Of a stretch of DNA of 33,636 nucleotides, positions 8,850 to 16,257 are shown piece by piece. The position numbers were made by a program, and so were the translations under genes. The notes beneath the pieces were generated by a model that searched no databases, was not told the DNA's origin, and saw only the letters and a list, made by a program, of their open reading frames with translations. The first letter of the stretch is position 1; each line of letters opens with the position of its first letter. Source of the stretch: Fibrobacter sp. Its GTDB lineage: Bacteria > Fibrobacterota > Fibrobacteria > Fibrobacterales > Fibrobacteraceae. The stretch is from positions 1-33,636 of the forward strand of contig JAISUZ010000005.1 in the NCBI GenBank assembly GCA_031271785.1. The letters run 5' to 3'.

Positions 8850-9446
8850 TCAGTTTTTCAAAAAACCGTAATCGCGCCCTTCCACCGGAATCACAAGCCC
8901 CATTTCCGAAAGGAGCGGAATCCTTTTTTCAAGGCTAGCTCGGAAGTTTTCCCCGAGTTCTTCCTCTTCATCGTGATCCAGATTATAAGCGTAATAGCTC
9001 CCGTCCTGGAAAATCGAAATACAGCAATCCCAGTCAATCTTTGAATTTTGATCGTCCACACTTTCGAGCATCAAAAGAGGTTTCGGCGCCGGGATCGGTT
9101 CGGCGTGCCCGTTTTCAAAGATAAAGTAATTGCGGCTGATCAGCAAATGTTCGAGCGCCATGGAAGCGGAGTTTTCAAATTCATCGCGCAGGCGGCGAAT
9201 GTTCCCTAAATCGTCTTCGTAAGGGTCTTGAAAATCATCGGGGAGAACGATTTGATGATAATCGAATTTGTTCGGGTTATCCCCAAAGCGAGCTTTCCAA
9301 GCGGCCGGCGGCTCCGGTTTATGCAGCATAAAATCTTCAAACGCATCTAAAATGGCATGAAAACGAGGAGTCCAGGGAACGCTTTTCTGTTCTTCGATCA
9401 GCTTCAAAAAATTTTGAATATTCTTATTTGATTTTTCGGCGGGCAT
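8850..9446 (-). CDS. Conserved hypothetical cytoplasmic protein
   Basis: The 198-residue acidic soluble protein has no signal peptide or membrane segment and no family I recognise. Features are an N-terminal helical part (NKNIQNFLKLIEEQ), a Trp-containing stretch (WDCCISIFQDGSYYAYNLD) and a DEEEELGE acidic patch. The start is taken at the ATG at 9446, which overlaps the aspartoacylase stop as TAATG; a TTG two codons upstream is possible. This overlap points to translational coupling with the aspartoacylase. Confidence 0.72.
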   Translation of the reverse strand: MPAEKSNKNIQNFLKLIEEQKSVPWTPRFHAILDAFEDFMLHKPEPPAAWKARFGDNPNKFDYHQIVLPDDFQDPYEDDLGNIRRLRDEFENSASMALEHLLISRNYFIFENGHAEPIPAPKPLLMLESVDDQNSKIDWDCCISIFQDGSYYAYNLDHDEEEELGENFRASLEKRIPLLSEMGLVIPVEGRDYGFLKN

Positions 9447-10336
9447 TACCAAAGCTCTTCTGTTTTTAGGGTGAGGCTCATGGCGATTCCTTTTTCATAA
9501 TAAGCGGCTTCGTTAATGAAAATCGGAAAAACGCTTTGAGCGCCTTCATAGGGAATGTCTTCGCCGTCAAAGGTGCGGAACAGGGGCATTCCCGGGCGAA
9601 GTTCTTCAAAATCGCGGTTCTGTAAAGCCGGGTGAATCATGGTACGAATACTCCCGGCGGCATCGCGGATAAAATCCACATCCCGGAATTGCGTATAAAC
9701 ATCTACTTTCCTGAGCGGCATGGATTGCAGCGTACCCTGATTCCACAGTTCGGCAAGTTCCAGATAACGCCGGAGAATTTTTTCCGTGGTTTCAAAAATT
9801 TCCGCTTGAATCGTACCGTGGCTTTGCGGTCCCGTTTCCAAACAAATATCCGCCTTGGCAATGGTTCCGAGGTAAGGAGACGCGGCGCGCGGTTCGGGCT
9901 GAAAATAAATGCGGGTTTTCGGAAATTCGTGCGTGAGTTCCGCCGAAGCCCGCATGGCAAAAGGATCGCGCGCTGAAAGAATCAAACAAAACCCCATATT
10001 CGATTCGGTATTGTGAATATCGAAAATAAAGTCGGTTTTGGTTTTTTCGCCTTTTTCACCGTAAAGCGTGTTGATTTCCTGCGCTCTCTGAGTTTCGTAG
10101 AGAGACTCGGCGGAGGCGAGCGAATCTTCGGAAAAACTGCGGTTTAAATCTCTGTCTTTATAGCGGCGGCCAAGCAAAACCGCCTTGGGGTTTGCAAGTA
10201 AAAGCTTCACTTGCGCGCTCGGGCACAAGTCTCGGATTTTTTCGGAACGTTTTTCCCACTTTTCTATGAGCTTCACACCGGTCAGTTCATTCCCGTGGGT
10301 TCCGCCGACAATCAAGATGTTTTTTAGAACCTGCAT
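9446..10336 (-). CDS. Aspartoacylase / succinylglutamate desuccinylase-family zinc hydrolase
   Basis: The 296-residue product has the aspartoacylase pattern: GGTHGNELTGV with zinc ligands His14 and Glu17, the substrate-binding DRDLNRSF (Arg66), FDIHNTESNMG with zinc ligand His108, and LETGPQSHG with the probable catalytic Glu167. This matches N-acetylaspartate (or N-acyl amino acid) deacylases more closely than the arginine-catabolism enzyme AstE, because of the TESNMG and GPQ motifs. It should hydrolyse an N-acyl amino acid to a free acid and amino acid in the cytoplasm. It is the first gene of a four-gene minus-strand operon and is divergent from dusA, only 35 bp away. Confidence 0.88.
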   Translation of the reverse strand: MQVLKNILIVGGTHGNELTGVKLIEKWEKRSEKIRDLCPSAQVKLLLANPKAVLLGRRYKDRDLNRSFSEDSLASAESLYETQRAQEINTLYGEKGEKTKTDFIFDIHNTESNMGFCLILSARDPFAMRASAELTHEFPKTRIYFQPEPRAASPYLGTIAKADICLETGPQSHGTIQAEIFETTEKILRRYLELAELWNQGTLQSMPLRKVDVYTQFRDVDFIRDAAGSIRTMIHPALQNRDFEELRPGMPLFRTFDGEDIPYEGAQSVFPIFINEAAYYEKGIAMSLTLKTEELW

Positions 10337-10371
10337 GCCTTATATATAACTACAAAATTTACTTTTGGCTC
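10337..10371. promoter_or_regulatory. Short divergent intergenic region
   Basis: Only 35 bp separate the aspartoacylase and dusA starts. The region is AT-rich, with TTATATATAACT beside the aspartoacylase ATG. No complete -35/-10 pair can be assigned to either gene, so at least one promoter must extend into a coding region. dusA has no clear Shine-Dalgarno sequence. Confidence 0.3.
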
Positions 10372-11361
10372 ATGGAAGATCTTCATTTTTACCGCAGGCT
10401 CTCCATAGCGCCGATGCTCGATTATACGGACAGACACGAACGCTATTTTTTGAGAATGCTTTCGCGGAATATTTTACTTTATTCCGAAATGATCACCGCT
10501 CCGGCGCTTTTGCACGGAGAACCGGAACGGTTTTTACGGCATCATCCGGCGGAACATCCGGTAGCGTTGCAGCTCGGAGGGAGCCACCCTCAAAACCTTG
10601 CCCTTTGCGCCAAAATGGGGGAAGACGCGGGCTATTCGGAAATCAACCTGAATTGCGGCTGCCCCTCCGACCGCGTTCAAAGCGGTTCTTTCGGCGCGTG
10701 TCTTATGAAAGAAGCCGCTCTTGTCGGGGAGTGTATCTCCGCCATGCAGGCCGCCGTCAAAATTCCGGTAACGATTAAAACCCGCATCGGAATCGATCAC
10801 GACGACTCATGGGAGTTTTTTCTGGACTTTATCGAAACCACCGGGCGCGCCGGCTGCGACACCTATATCATTCACGCGCGCAAAGCGTGGCTCAAAGGGC
10901 TTTCTCCCAAAGAAAACCGCGAAGTCCCGCCGCTGAATTATGAATTTGTGTTTCGCCTCAAAGCGTTGAAACCGCATCTGAATATTTCGATTAACGGCGG
11001 CGTTCGAACCTTAGCGCAGACAAAAGAACTGCTTCAAAAACTCGACGGGGTGATGATCGGGCGCGAAGCCTATGAAAACCCGTGGATGCTCCGCGAAGCG
11101 GACGCCGAAATATACGGTAAGGAAAACCCGGGATGGAAAACCCGTAAACAACTCCTCGAAGCCTTTTTCCCTTATGTGGAAGAACAATTGAAAGACGGCT
11201 GCCCGCTGAATATCATCACGCGGCATCTGTTCGGACTATTTAACGGACTCCCGGGCGCGCGCACTTACCGCAGGATCCTGAGCGAAAAGGCCTCCAAAGC
11301 AGGCGCGGACCTCCGCGTTTTAAAAGAAGCCATGAACGCGGTAGAAGAGCAGGTCTTGTAG
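10372..11361 (+). CDS. dusA: tRNA-dihydrouridine(20/20a) synthase DusA
   Basis: The 329-residue product matches the usual DusA length. Features in order: SIAPMLDYTDRHERYFLRML (FMN-binding N-terminus), LLYSEMITAPALLHG, HPVALQLGGSHPQNLALCAK, INLNCGCPSDRVQSGSFGAC with the catalytic Cys97, KTRIGID, YIIHARKAWLKGLSPKENR, and INGGVRT and VMIGREAYENPW (phosphate-binding part of the TIM barrel). HARKAWLKGLSPKENR is typical of DusA rather than DusB or DusC. It uses FMN and NADPH to reduce U20/U20a in the tRNA D-loop. It is monocistronic; no clear terminator follows. Confidence 0.96.
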   Translation: MEDLHFYRRLSIAPMLDYTDRHERYFLRMLSRNILLYSEMITAPALLHGEPERFLRHHPAEHPVALQLGGSHPQNLALCAKMGEDAGYSEINLNCGCPSDRVQSGSFGACLMKEAALVGECISAMQAAVKIPVTIKTRIGIDHDDSWEFFLDFIETTGRAGCDTYIIHARKAWLKGLSPKENREVPPLNYEFVFRLKALKPHLNISINGGVRTLAQTKELLQKLDGVMIGREAYENPWMLREADAEIYGKENPGWKTRKQLLEAFFPYVEEQLKDGCPLNIITRHLFGLFNGLPGARTYRRILSEKASKAGADLRVLKEAMNAVEEQVL

Positions 11362-11412
11362 TCATTCATCGAAATGTTCAGGTTTTGAAATGGATTTTGT
11401 GTCGGACAAGGC

Positions 11413-11452
11413 AAATTTTCGCAGGAATACCGGTGGTATTTCAAGAAAATTT
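11413..11452. repeat. Nested hairpin element
   Basis: The outer stem AAATTTTC pairs with GAAAATTT. Inside it AATACC pairs with GGTATT around GGT. The arms are separated by GCAGG and TCAA bulges. It lies about 50 bp past dusA, but the sequence after it has no U-tract, so it is not a simple terminator. Confidence 0.65.
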
Positions 11453-11582
11453 AACGACGTATGGCGCAACCAAGGTGGCGGTGCACACTTGAAAAGTTTT
11501 ATATGCCGGATTGAACTGCATTAATGCGCCGAATCCATTAAAAGATGGGCGTTGAGCGTGAATGACCGCAAGACCTAAGGTG

Positions 11583-11727
11583 GGGGAGAATCCCCCTCGC
11601 TTCAGCCCTGCTTGTCCGCGCGTCCTTTATCGGCTTCACCCGTCGCCGGGACGCGCGGCAGGTCTTCCGCTACCCCCTTAAATACATGATCTTCGGGTAT
11701 GGAAAACGGGGACACGGGATAAGGGAT
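11583..11727 (+). repeat. Dispersed repeat R2, copy B
   Basis: This is the reverse complement partner of 152-305. It begins with a GGGGGAGAATCCCCCTC hairpin and contains CTTTATCGGCTTCACCCGTC. The copies are near-identical over the first 90 bp and diverge slightly afterwards. Confidence 0.85.
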
Positions 11728-11758
11728 GCGGGACCAGGTAGCGATGAACTTGTCATGC

Positions 11759-11838
11759 CGAGGGCATAGCCCGCGGCCATCCGGACCCTGTATTATCCCT
11801 TACCGGATCGCCGCACGCGTTCCGCGTTCGCGATGACA
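11759..11838 (+). repeat. Dispersed repeat R1, copy B
   Basis: This is the direct-repeat partner of 35-114, 80 bp with four mismatches. It follows R2 here, whereas at the window start it precedes an inverted R2. Confidence 0.85.
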
Positions 11839-12017
11839 TTATATACAAGCGCGAACTAATCGGTGTGTAAAATGAATTCAGCATGACAGAAAAAGAATGT
11901 TGTATTAAGCTGTACTTTCATGTAAACTTTCCAAGTCTGCACCGCAGCTTAGTGCGCCCCTGCATTTTATACCTAAAGAGAAACTCAATGCAATTTTTTA
12001 CCCATGAGCGCGGTTCT

Positions 12018-12075
12018 CAATGCTCCGAGACAAATTTTTAGGCTGGAAGCCGCTCCAATTTGTCCCGGAGCCTTG
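12018..12075. repeat. Long inverted repeat (19-bp imperfect stem)
   Basis: CAATGCTCCGAGACAAATT (12018-12036) pairs with AATTTGTCCCGGAGCCTTG (12057-12075) with two mismatches. The loop contains a smaller GGCTGGAAGCC hairpin. There is no U-run after it. It could be a palindromic repeat or a structured RNA. Confidence 0.7.
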
Positions 12076-12132
12076 GAATTGCGCGGGAGTGGCATTTTAC
12101 ATTTTTAAGGCGTTTGTATATGCCTTTTCTTC

Positions 12133-12283
12133 GCGTGAGGGATCGTGACCCGAAGGGCGGAGACGCGCGGATTCATCGAGGATTCCGGTTCCTGTTGGTT
12201 CCGCGCGGCTCCGTTTTTGCCGGCAACTTGTTGCCGCAAAAATACAGCCCGACCCGCCCGTTGAAAACGGGCGCGGGCACGCC
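12133..12283 (-). repeat. Dispersed repeat R3, copy C
   Basis: On the minus strand it starts GGCGTGCCCGCGCCC and ends CCCTCACGC. Shared blocks with 16281-16411 are CGGGCTGTATTTTTGCGGCA, GCAAAAACGGAGCCGCGCGG, CCGGAATC, TCCGCCC and GGGTCAC. The blocks are conserved and the linkers vary. It lies 75 bp before the TonB-system operon. Confidence 0.85.
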
Positions 12284-12357
12284 AAGTATCTCTAAAGAAC
12301 ACGCCTGACGGACTTTGTTCCCTCGCCTGCAGTGTCTTTTCTTTGTATTTTTAGCCC

Positions 12358-13137
12358 ATGAAAAAATGGATTGTATTCTTTTGTTTTGGCGCTGCTTTTC
12401 TGTGGGCGCAGGAAACTCCCGAAAGTGTTCGCCGGCAAATCAAAGCGGTGGAAGCGGAAACGGCGCGGGAAAAACAATTGCATGACGCGGAAAAAAAGCG
12501 TCATCAGGAATTTGTGGAAACCGGGCGGAAAAAAGTTTCCATGTTAAACGAGCAGCGGGGTGTTCTTTCAAAGGAACTTGATTCTTTGAAGGCAGAACTT
12601 TCCCGGTATTCCGATGCGCGCGCCAAAGCGGTTTCCACGGCACGCTGGTATGAGTCGCGGAAAGTGAAATATCAGGAAGCGCTCGCTTCGGTGATCGATT
12701 CTCTCGTGCCTTTCTTAAATGCGGATTATCCTTACCGGAATACCGAAGCGGCGGAAAACATGACGGAGATCGCCGCGCAGCTCAGGAAAGGCGTGATTCA
12801 TGCCGACGATGCGCTCTCCCGAGCGCTCGAAGTGCTTCGGGAACGGCTTCAAATGGGTTATTCCGCCGAAGTATGGTCGGGATTTTTGGATGCGGAAGGC
12901 AAATCCTATTCCGGAAAGTTTTTGCGTTACGGCGCTGTTGCCGGGATTTTCGTGAGCGCAGACGGTAACGATGTGTTTTGGCTTTCCCGCAATGAAAAAG
13001 GGGATTTCCATTGGGTCAGCGCCGGTGAGAATTTCCTGATGCGGAATACTTTGAAAGAGTCGCTCCGGGTGGCCGAAGGGAAGTCCGCCCCGCGTCTTGT
13101 AAAAGTTCCGGTTTCCGTGCCGAAGGAGGGAAAGTAA
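12358..13137 (+). CDS. DUF3450 periplasmic coiled-coil protein of a TonB2-type system
   Basis: The 259-residue product has a signal peptide (MKKWIVFFCFGAAFLWAQ), a long coiled coil (about 22-105, rich in Glu/Lys/Arg, e.g. AEKKRHQEFVETGRKKVSML) and a globular beta-rich C-terminal part (YGAVAGIFVSADGNDVFWLS). This pattern, and its place directly before a long ExbB, match the DUF3450 family that accompanies TonB2/TtpC systems. It probably acts in the periplasm beside the inner-membrane motor. It is the first gene of the operon; the next gene starts 1 nt after its stop. No convincing ribosome-binding site lies before its ATG. Confidence 0.82.
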   Translation: MKKWIVFFCFGAAFLWAQETPESVRRQIKAVEAETAREKQLHDAEKKRHQEFVETGRKKVSMLNEQRGVLSKELDSLKAELSRYSDARAKAVSTARWYESRKVKYQEALASVIDSLVPFLNADYPYRNTEAAENMTEIAAQLRKGVIHADDALSRALEVLRERLQMGYSAEVWSGFLDAEGKSYSGKFLRYGAVAGIFVSADGNDVFWLSRNEKGDFHWVSAGENFLMRNTLKESLRVAEGKSAPRLVKVPVSVPKEGK

Positions 13138-13138
13138 A

Positions 13139-14602
13139 ATGAAAATACTTTCGGCTCTTTTCTTTCTTTTGATCGCCTGTTCCGGTGTTTTTGCCCAGCA
13201 GAATTCCGGAGATGCTTTGGTGAAAGCCCGCGCTGAATTGAACAGCGCCAAGGCGGATTTGGAAGATGCGCGCAAAAAACGGGATATGGCGGTCGCGGCT
13301 CGCTGGAAAGACCGTGAAACGGCGAACCAGGAACGCGAACTTTTTAACGAACGTTACAGCGAAAACAAAGAAAAGCTGGACGCTCTTATGGCGGAACGTT
13401 CGCGCCTTCAGGAAGAAGTACGCATGGGGCGTGAAGATTTGTCGCAGCTTCGGGAAGCCGCCGATCGGTCGCGCGCGGAATTTCTCGCTCTCTCTTCGCA
13501 GCAGGAACGCCTTAATTTTTTAACGCAGGCGCAGGACCAGGGGATTCCGTTCCGCATTCCGGAACGCCTCGAACGTGTGAATCAGGTCAAAAAAGATATC
13601 GAACGCTACGGAGATGATCCGCTCAAAGTCGCGCAGGAAATTTTCACGCTTACTCAAGAAGAAATCCGGTTTACCCGGGCGGTGGAATTTGAAACCGGCG
13701 AACTCCTTTTCGATCATTCTTTGCTTTACGGCAAACGCCTTCGCTTAGGGGGTATTTTTGCAGTTCAGGAAGCCGATAACGCCGGACCGGTGGCGCTCAT
13801 GCTCCCGACCGCAGGTGAAAAAGGGCGGAAGTTTGTTTGGCAGGTGAACGCGGCTCCGGAAATCCGTGAAGCGGTGGAAACGGCTTTTCGCTCTTATGCG
13901 GATTCCGCCTGGGTCATGGTGCCGGTGGACGCGCTTTTAAGTACGGCGCTTTCTTCGGAAATGGCGCAGACGACCGTTTCCTGGAAACAGAATCTGCGCG
14001 ACTTTTTCCGTAACGGCGGGCTTTTAATGTACCCGATCGCGTTTCTTTTCGTTGTGGGGCTTCTCATTGTGGCGGAACGCTACGCGCGGCTCTCGGCGAA
14101 AAACAGAACCGGCCGTTACCGTGAAGTGCTTATGCTTTGCGAAGCCGGAGACATTGCGGCCGCGAAAGAGCGGGCAAAGAATCTTCGCGGTTCGGTGGGG
14201 CTCCTCATTCAAAAAACGCTTTCCAAAGATTATCCGAACCGTGCGGCCGCGGAAAAAGCCATGGAAGAAGTCTTTGCCTCGGAAGTTCCCGCCATTGAGC
14301 GCGGGCTCTCCACGATTTCCGTCTTTGCCACCACGGCCCCTTTACTCGGGCTTCTCGGCACCGTCATGGGAATGGTGGAACTCTTTGAAGTCATCACCAT
14401 GCACGGCACTTCCGACCCGAAACTCCTCGCTTCCGGTATTTCAATCGCTCTTATCACCACCGAAGCGGGTTTGATGGTCGCGATTCCGCTCCAGTTTTTG
14501 CATACGTTCCTCACGAATAAAGCGGACAGGCTCGTGGCGAAAATGGAAAAAACCGGACTTGCCTTATTGAACGCCTTATGGATCAAGGACTCCAATGATT
14601 GA
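13139..14602 (+). CDS. TtpC-like long ExbB (MotA/TolQ/ExbB family)
   Basis: The 487-residue product has a signal peptide (MKILSALFFLLIACSGVFA), a periplasmic coiled coil (about 20-140, e.g. RAELNSAKADLEDARKKRDM), a beta-rich segment to about 280, and then a MotA/TolQ/ExbB module with membrane segments near 292-315, 391-418 and 429-458 (LLGLLGTVMGMVELF and TTEAGLMVAIPLQ are family signatures). In Vibrio TonB2 systems the equivalent TtpC is required for energy transfer to TonB; the same role is inferred here. GGAGGG lies 10 nt before the start, inside the preceding gene. The stop overlaps the next start. Confidence 0.9.
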   Translation: MKILSALFFLLIACSGVFAQQNSGDALVKARAELNSAKADLEDARKKRDMAVAARWKDRETANQERELFNERYSENKEKLDALMAERSRLQEEVRMGREDLSQLREAADRSRAEFLALSSQQERLNFLTQAQDQGIPFRIPERLERVNQVKKDIERYGDDPLKVAQEIFTLTQEEIRFTRAVEFETGELLFDHSLLYGKRLRLGGIFAVQEADNAGPVALMLPTAGEKGRKFVWQVNAAPEIREAVETAFRSYADSAWVMVPVDALLSTALSSEMAQTTVSWKQNLRDFFRNGGLLMYPIAFLFVVGLLIVAERYARLSAKNRTGRYREVLMLCEAGDIAAAKERAKNLRGSVGLLIQKTLSKDYPNRAAAEKAMEEVFASEVPAIERGLSTISVFATTAPLLGLLGTVMGMVELFEVITMHGTSDPKLLASGISIALITTEAGLMVAIPLQFLHTFLTNKADRLVAKMEKTGLALLNALWIKDSND

Positions 14603-15224
14603 AATGTCCGTTCTTGAAACGACTTTGGATCTCACGCGCCGCGGCGGCTGGGTCATGATCCCGATTTTTTTTCTGGGATGGTTTGCCTGGACGCTATTGT
14701 TCGAACGTTACTTTTTTTACCGAAAACTGCGCGGCGCCTCTTTCTCCAGGTTTCTTCAGAAATGGAACGGTTCCGGCGAAACGGAAGCCCTCCTTTATTT
14801 GGGCAGCCGCCGGTCTTCGTTTTTAAAAAGGCTGGTGGAAGGCATCGTTCTTCACCGGCATCAGGGAGCGCAAGCCGTGAGAAACGCCATGGATGAAATC
14901 CGCTATGATGTGGAAGATTCGCTCTCCCGGTCGCTGAAACTCATCGCGGTTTGCACGGCCATCGCGCCGATGCTCGGGCTTCTCGGCACCGTATCGGGCA
15001 TGGTTACGACTTTCGAAACGATCCGCGGGTTCGGTTTCGGAAACCCGGTGCTTCTCGCCGACGGCATCTCCGAAGCGCTCCTCACCACGCAGGCGGGGCT
15101 TCTCGTAGCGTTCCCGCTCATGCTCGCTTACAATCATTTGGTGAGTTCCATGGAAAAAATGAAAGACAGGGTTTGGAGCGATGCCATTCGCTTTGAATCC
15201 ATGATTTTTGAGGAGCCGGTATGA
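14595..15224 (+). CDS. exbB: ExbB proton-channel subunit
   Basis: The 209-residue product is of normal ExbB2 length with three membrane segments (about 17-40, 115-142, 157-182). IAPMLGLLGTVSGMVTTFET and LLTTQAGLLVAFPLML are the typical pore-lining motifs. With ExbD it forms the proton-driven motor that energises TonB in the inner membrane. The start at 14595 overlaps the TtpC-like stop by 8 bp and has AAGGAC before it; an in-frame ATG at 14604 is also possible. ExbD begins in an ATGA overlap. Confidence 0.92.
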   Translation: MIEMSVLETTLDLTRRGGWVMIPIFFLGWFAWTLLFERYFFYRKLRGASFSRFLQKWNGSGETEALLYLGSRRSSFLKRLVEGIVLHRHQGAQAVRNAMDEIRYDVEDSLSRSLKLIAVCTAIAPMLGLLGTVSGMVTTFETIRGFGFGNPVLLADGISEALLTTQAGLLVAFPLMLAYNHLVSSMEKMKDRVWSDAIRFESMIFEEPV

Positions 15225-15625
15225 GTTTTATCCGAAAGCGCAAACGACATACGAGCTTTATCGACGTATCTCCCATGATGGACATGGTGTTCATCTTGCT
15301 CATCTTCTTTATCGTGACCTCCACATTCACGCGGGAAACCGGCATCGACGTCACCAAACCCAAAGCGAGCACCTCCAAAGAACTCGCGCGGGAAAGCATA
15401 ATGATCGGCATTTCGCGGCAGGGGACCATTCACATCAACGAAACGCAAGTGAATTTATCTTCACTTCAAACCATCTTAAAACAAATGATGGCGGAATCTC
15501 CGGATCGCCCGGTCGTGATCGTCTCCGACCGTGACGCCCCCTCCGGCCGCATTGTCGATGTGCTCGACGAATGTAACCAGGCCAAAGTGCGGAAAGTATC
15601 GGTATCTGCGTTGAGGGACGATTGA
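15221..15625 (+). CDS. exbD: ExbD/TolR-family motor subunit
   Basis: The 134-residue product has a short basic cytoplasmic N-terminus, a single membrane segment (SPMMDMVFILLIFFIVTSTF) with the essential proton-carrying Asp21, and a periplasmic TolR/ExbD domain ending SDRDAPSGRIVDVLDE. Its start overlaps ExbB as ATGA with AGGAG 8 nt before it, which indicates translational coupling. It works with the upstream ExbB to harvest the proton motive force. Confidence 0.94.
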   Translation: MSFIRKRKRHTSFIDVSPMMDMVFILLIFFIVTSTFTRETGIDVTKPKASTSKELARESIMIGISRQGTIHINETQVNLSSLQTILKQMMAESPDRPVVIVSDRDAPSGRIVDVLDECNQAKVRKVSVSALRDD

Positions 15626-16257
15626 AAATTCTGACGGCAGCTCGGTTTCCGGCGGTACTCGTACTTGCGTTTTTGGTGAACGCCGCTTTTTTTCTCGCGG
15701 TGCCTGTCGTAAACGCGCTCTTTTTTTCGCAGAAAACGGAAAAGAAAACGGTTACGGTCGAACTCACGGAAACAGAAGTCGTGGTTCAGGAAAAAAAACA
15801 GGAACAACCTCAAAAAGTGATCCGCCAAATCTCGCAGCCGAACCGTTTTAGAGCGAATCAAAGCATGGGAAACACGCGCTCCCGCGGGTTCCAAATGGAT
15901 CTCTCCCTCGCCCGCGGCGATTTCGGAGACGGTGTGGCGGTGGGCGGCGGCGGACTTGAAAATGTGATTTACGACGTAGGCGAAGTCGATGAAGACGCCC
16001 GCGTACTCAAAGAAGTCAACCCCAATTACCCGGATCGCGCCAAAAAAATGGGCGTCTCGGGCTATGTCAAAATTTACCTCGTAATCGACGTCTATGGAAA
16101 TATTTCGCAAGCGGAAGTCATTCAAGTCGATCCGCCCGGTTACGGCTTTGAAACCGAAGCGCTCGCCGCCATCCGGCAATGGAAATTCGAACCCGCAAAA
16201 CTCGGGAACCTCCCGGTAGCTCAAAAAGCCACAAAGGAGTTCCGTTTTGTACAATAA
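15622..16257 (+). CDS. tonB: TonB energy transducer
   Basis: The 211-residue product has an N-terminal membrane anchor (about 8-35), a short charged Glu/Lys/Gln/Pro linker (VVVQEKKQEQPQKVIRQ) and a C-terminal TonB domain (about 125-211): NPNYPDRAKKMGVSGYVKI, VDPPGYGFETEALAAIRQWK and FEPAK. The linker is shorter than in enterobacterial TonB, as in TonB2 proteins. It should carry energy to outer-membrane TonB-dependent receptors, none of which is encoded here. The start is a TTG overlapping the ExbD stop (TTGA), with GAGGG 4 nt before it. Confidence 0.92.
   Translation: MKILTAARFPAVLVLAFLVNAAFFLAVPVVNALFFSQKTEKKTVTVELTETEVVVQEKKQEQPQKVIRQISQPNRFRANQSMGNTRSRGFQMDLSLARGDFGDGVAVGGGGLENVIYDVGEVDEDARVLKEVNPNYPDRAKKMGVSGYVKIYLVIDVYGNISQAEVIQVDPPGYGFETEALAAIRQWKFEPAKLGNLPVAQKATKEFRFVQ

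Larger units (their letters stand above)
11362..12357. other. Gene-free region with stacked repeats and hairpins
   Basis: This 996-bp gap holds, in order, a nested hairpin (11413-11452), repeat R2 copy B, repeat R1 copy B, a long inverted repeat (12018-12075) and repeat R3 copy C. The largest open frames have no ribosome-binding site, no domain and no coding bias that I can see. No tRNA, rRNA or CRISPR array is present. A clear promoter for the DUF3450 gene at 12358 was not found. Confidence 0.75.

Noticed and set aside
11883-12041. Possible 52-residue Cys-containing small protein (starts MTEKECCIKL)
   Set aside because: It has no ribosome-binding site, and its end lies in the long inverted repeat; nothing supports expression.
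12060-12308. Open frames across repeat R3 copy C
   Set aside because: They follow the repeat, not a gene; the repeat occurs again in another context at 16281.
11362-12357. CRISPR array or integrase attachment site
   Set aside because: There is no regular spacing of direct repeats, no cas gene and no integrase. The tRNA-Gly at 6125 has no adjacent integrase or duplicated 3' end either.
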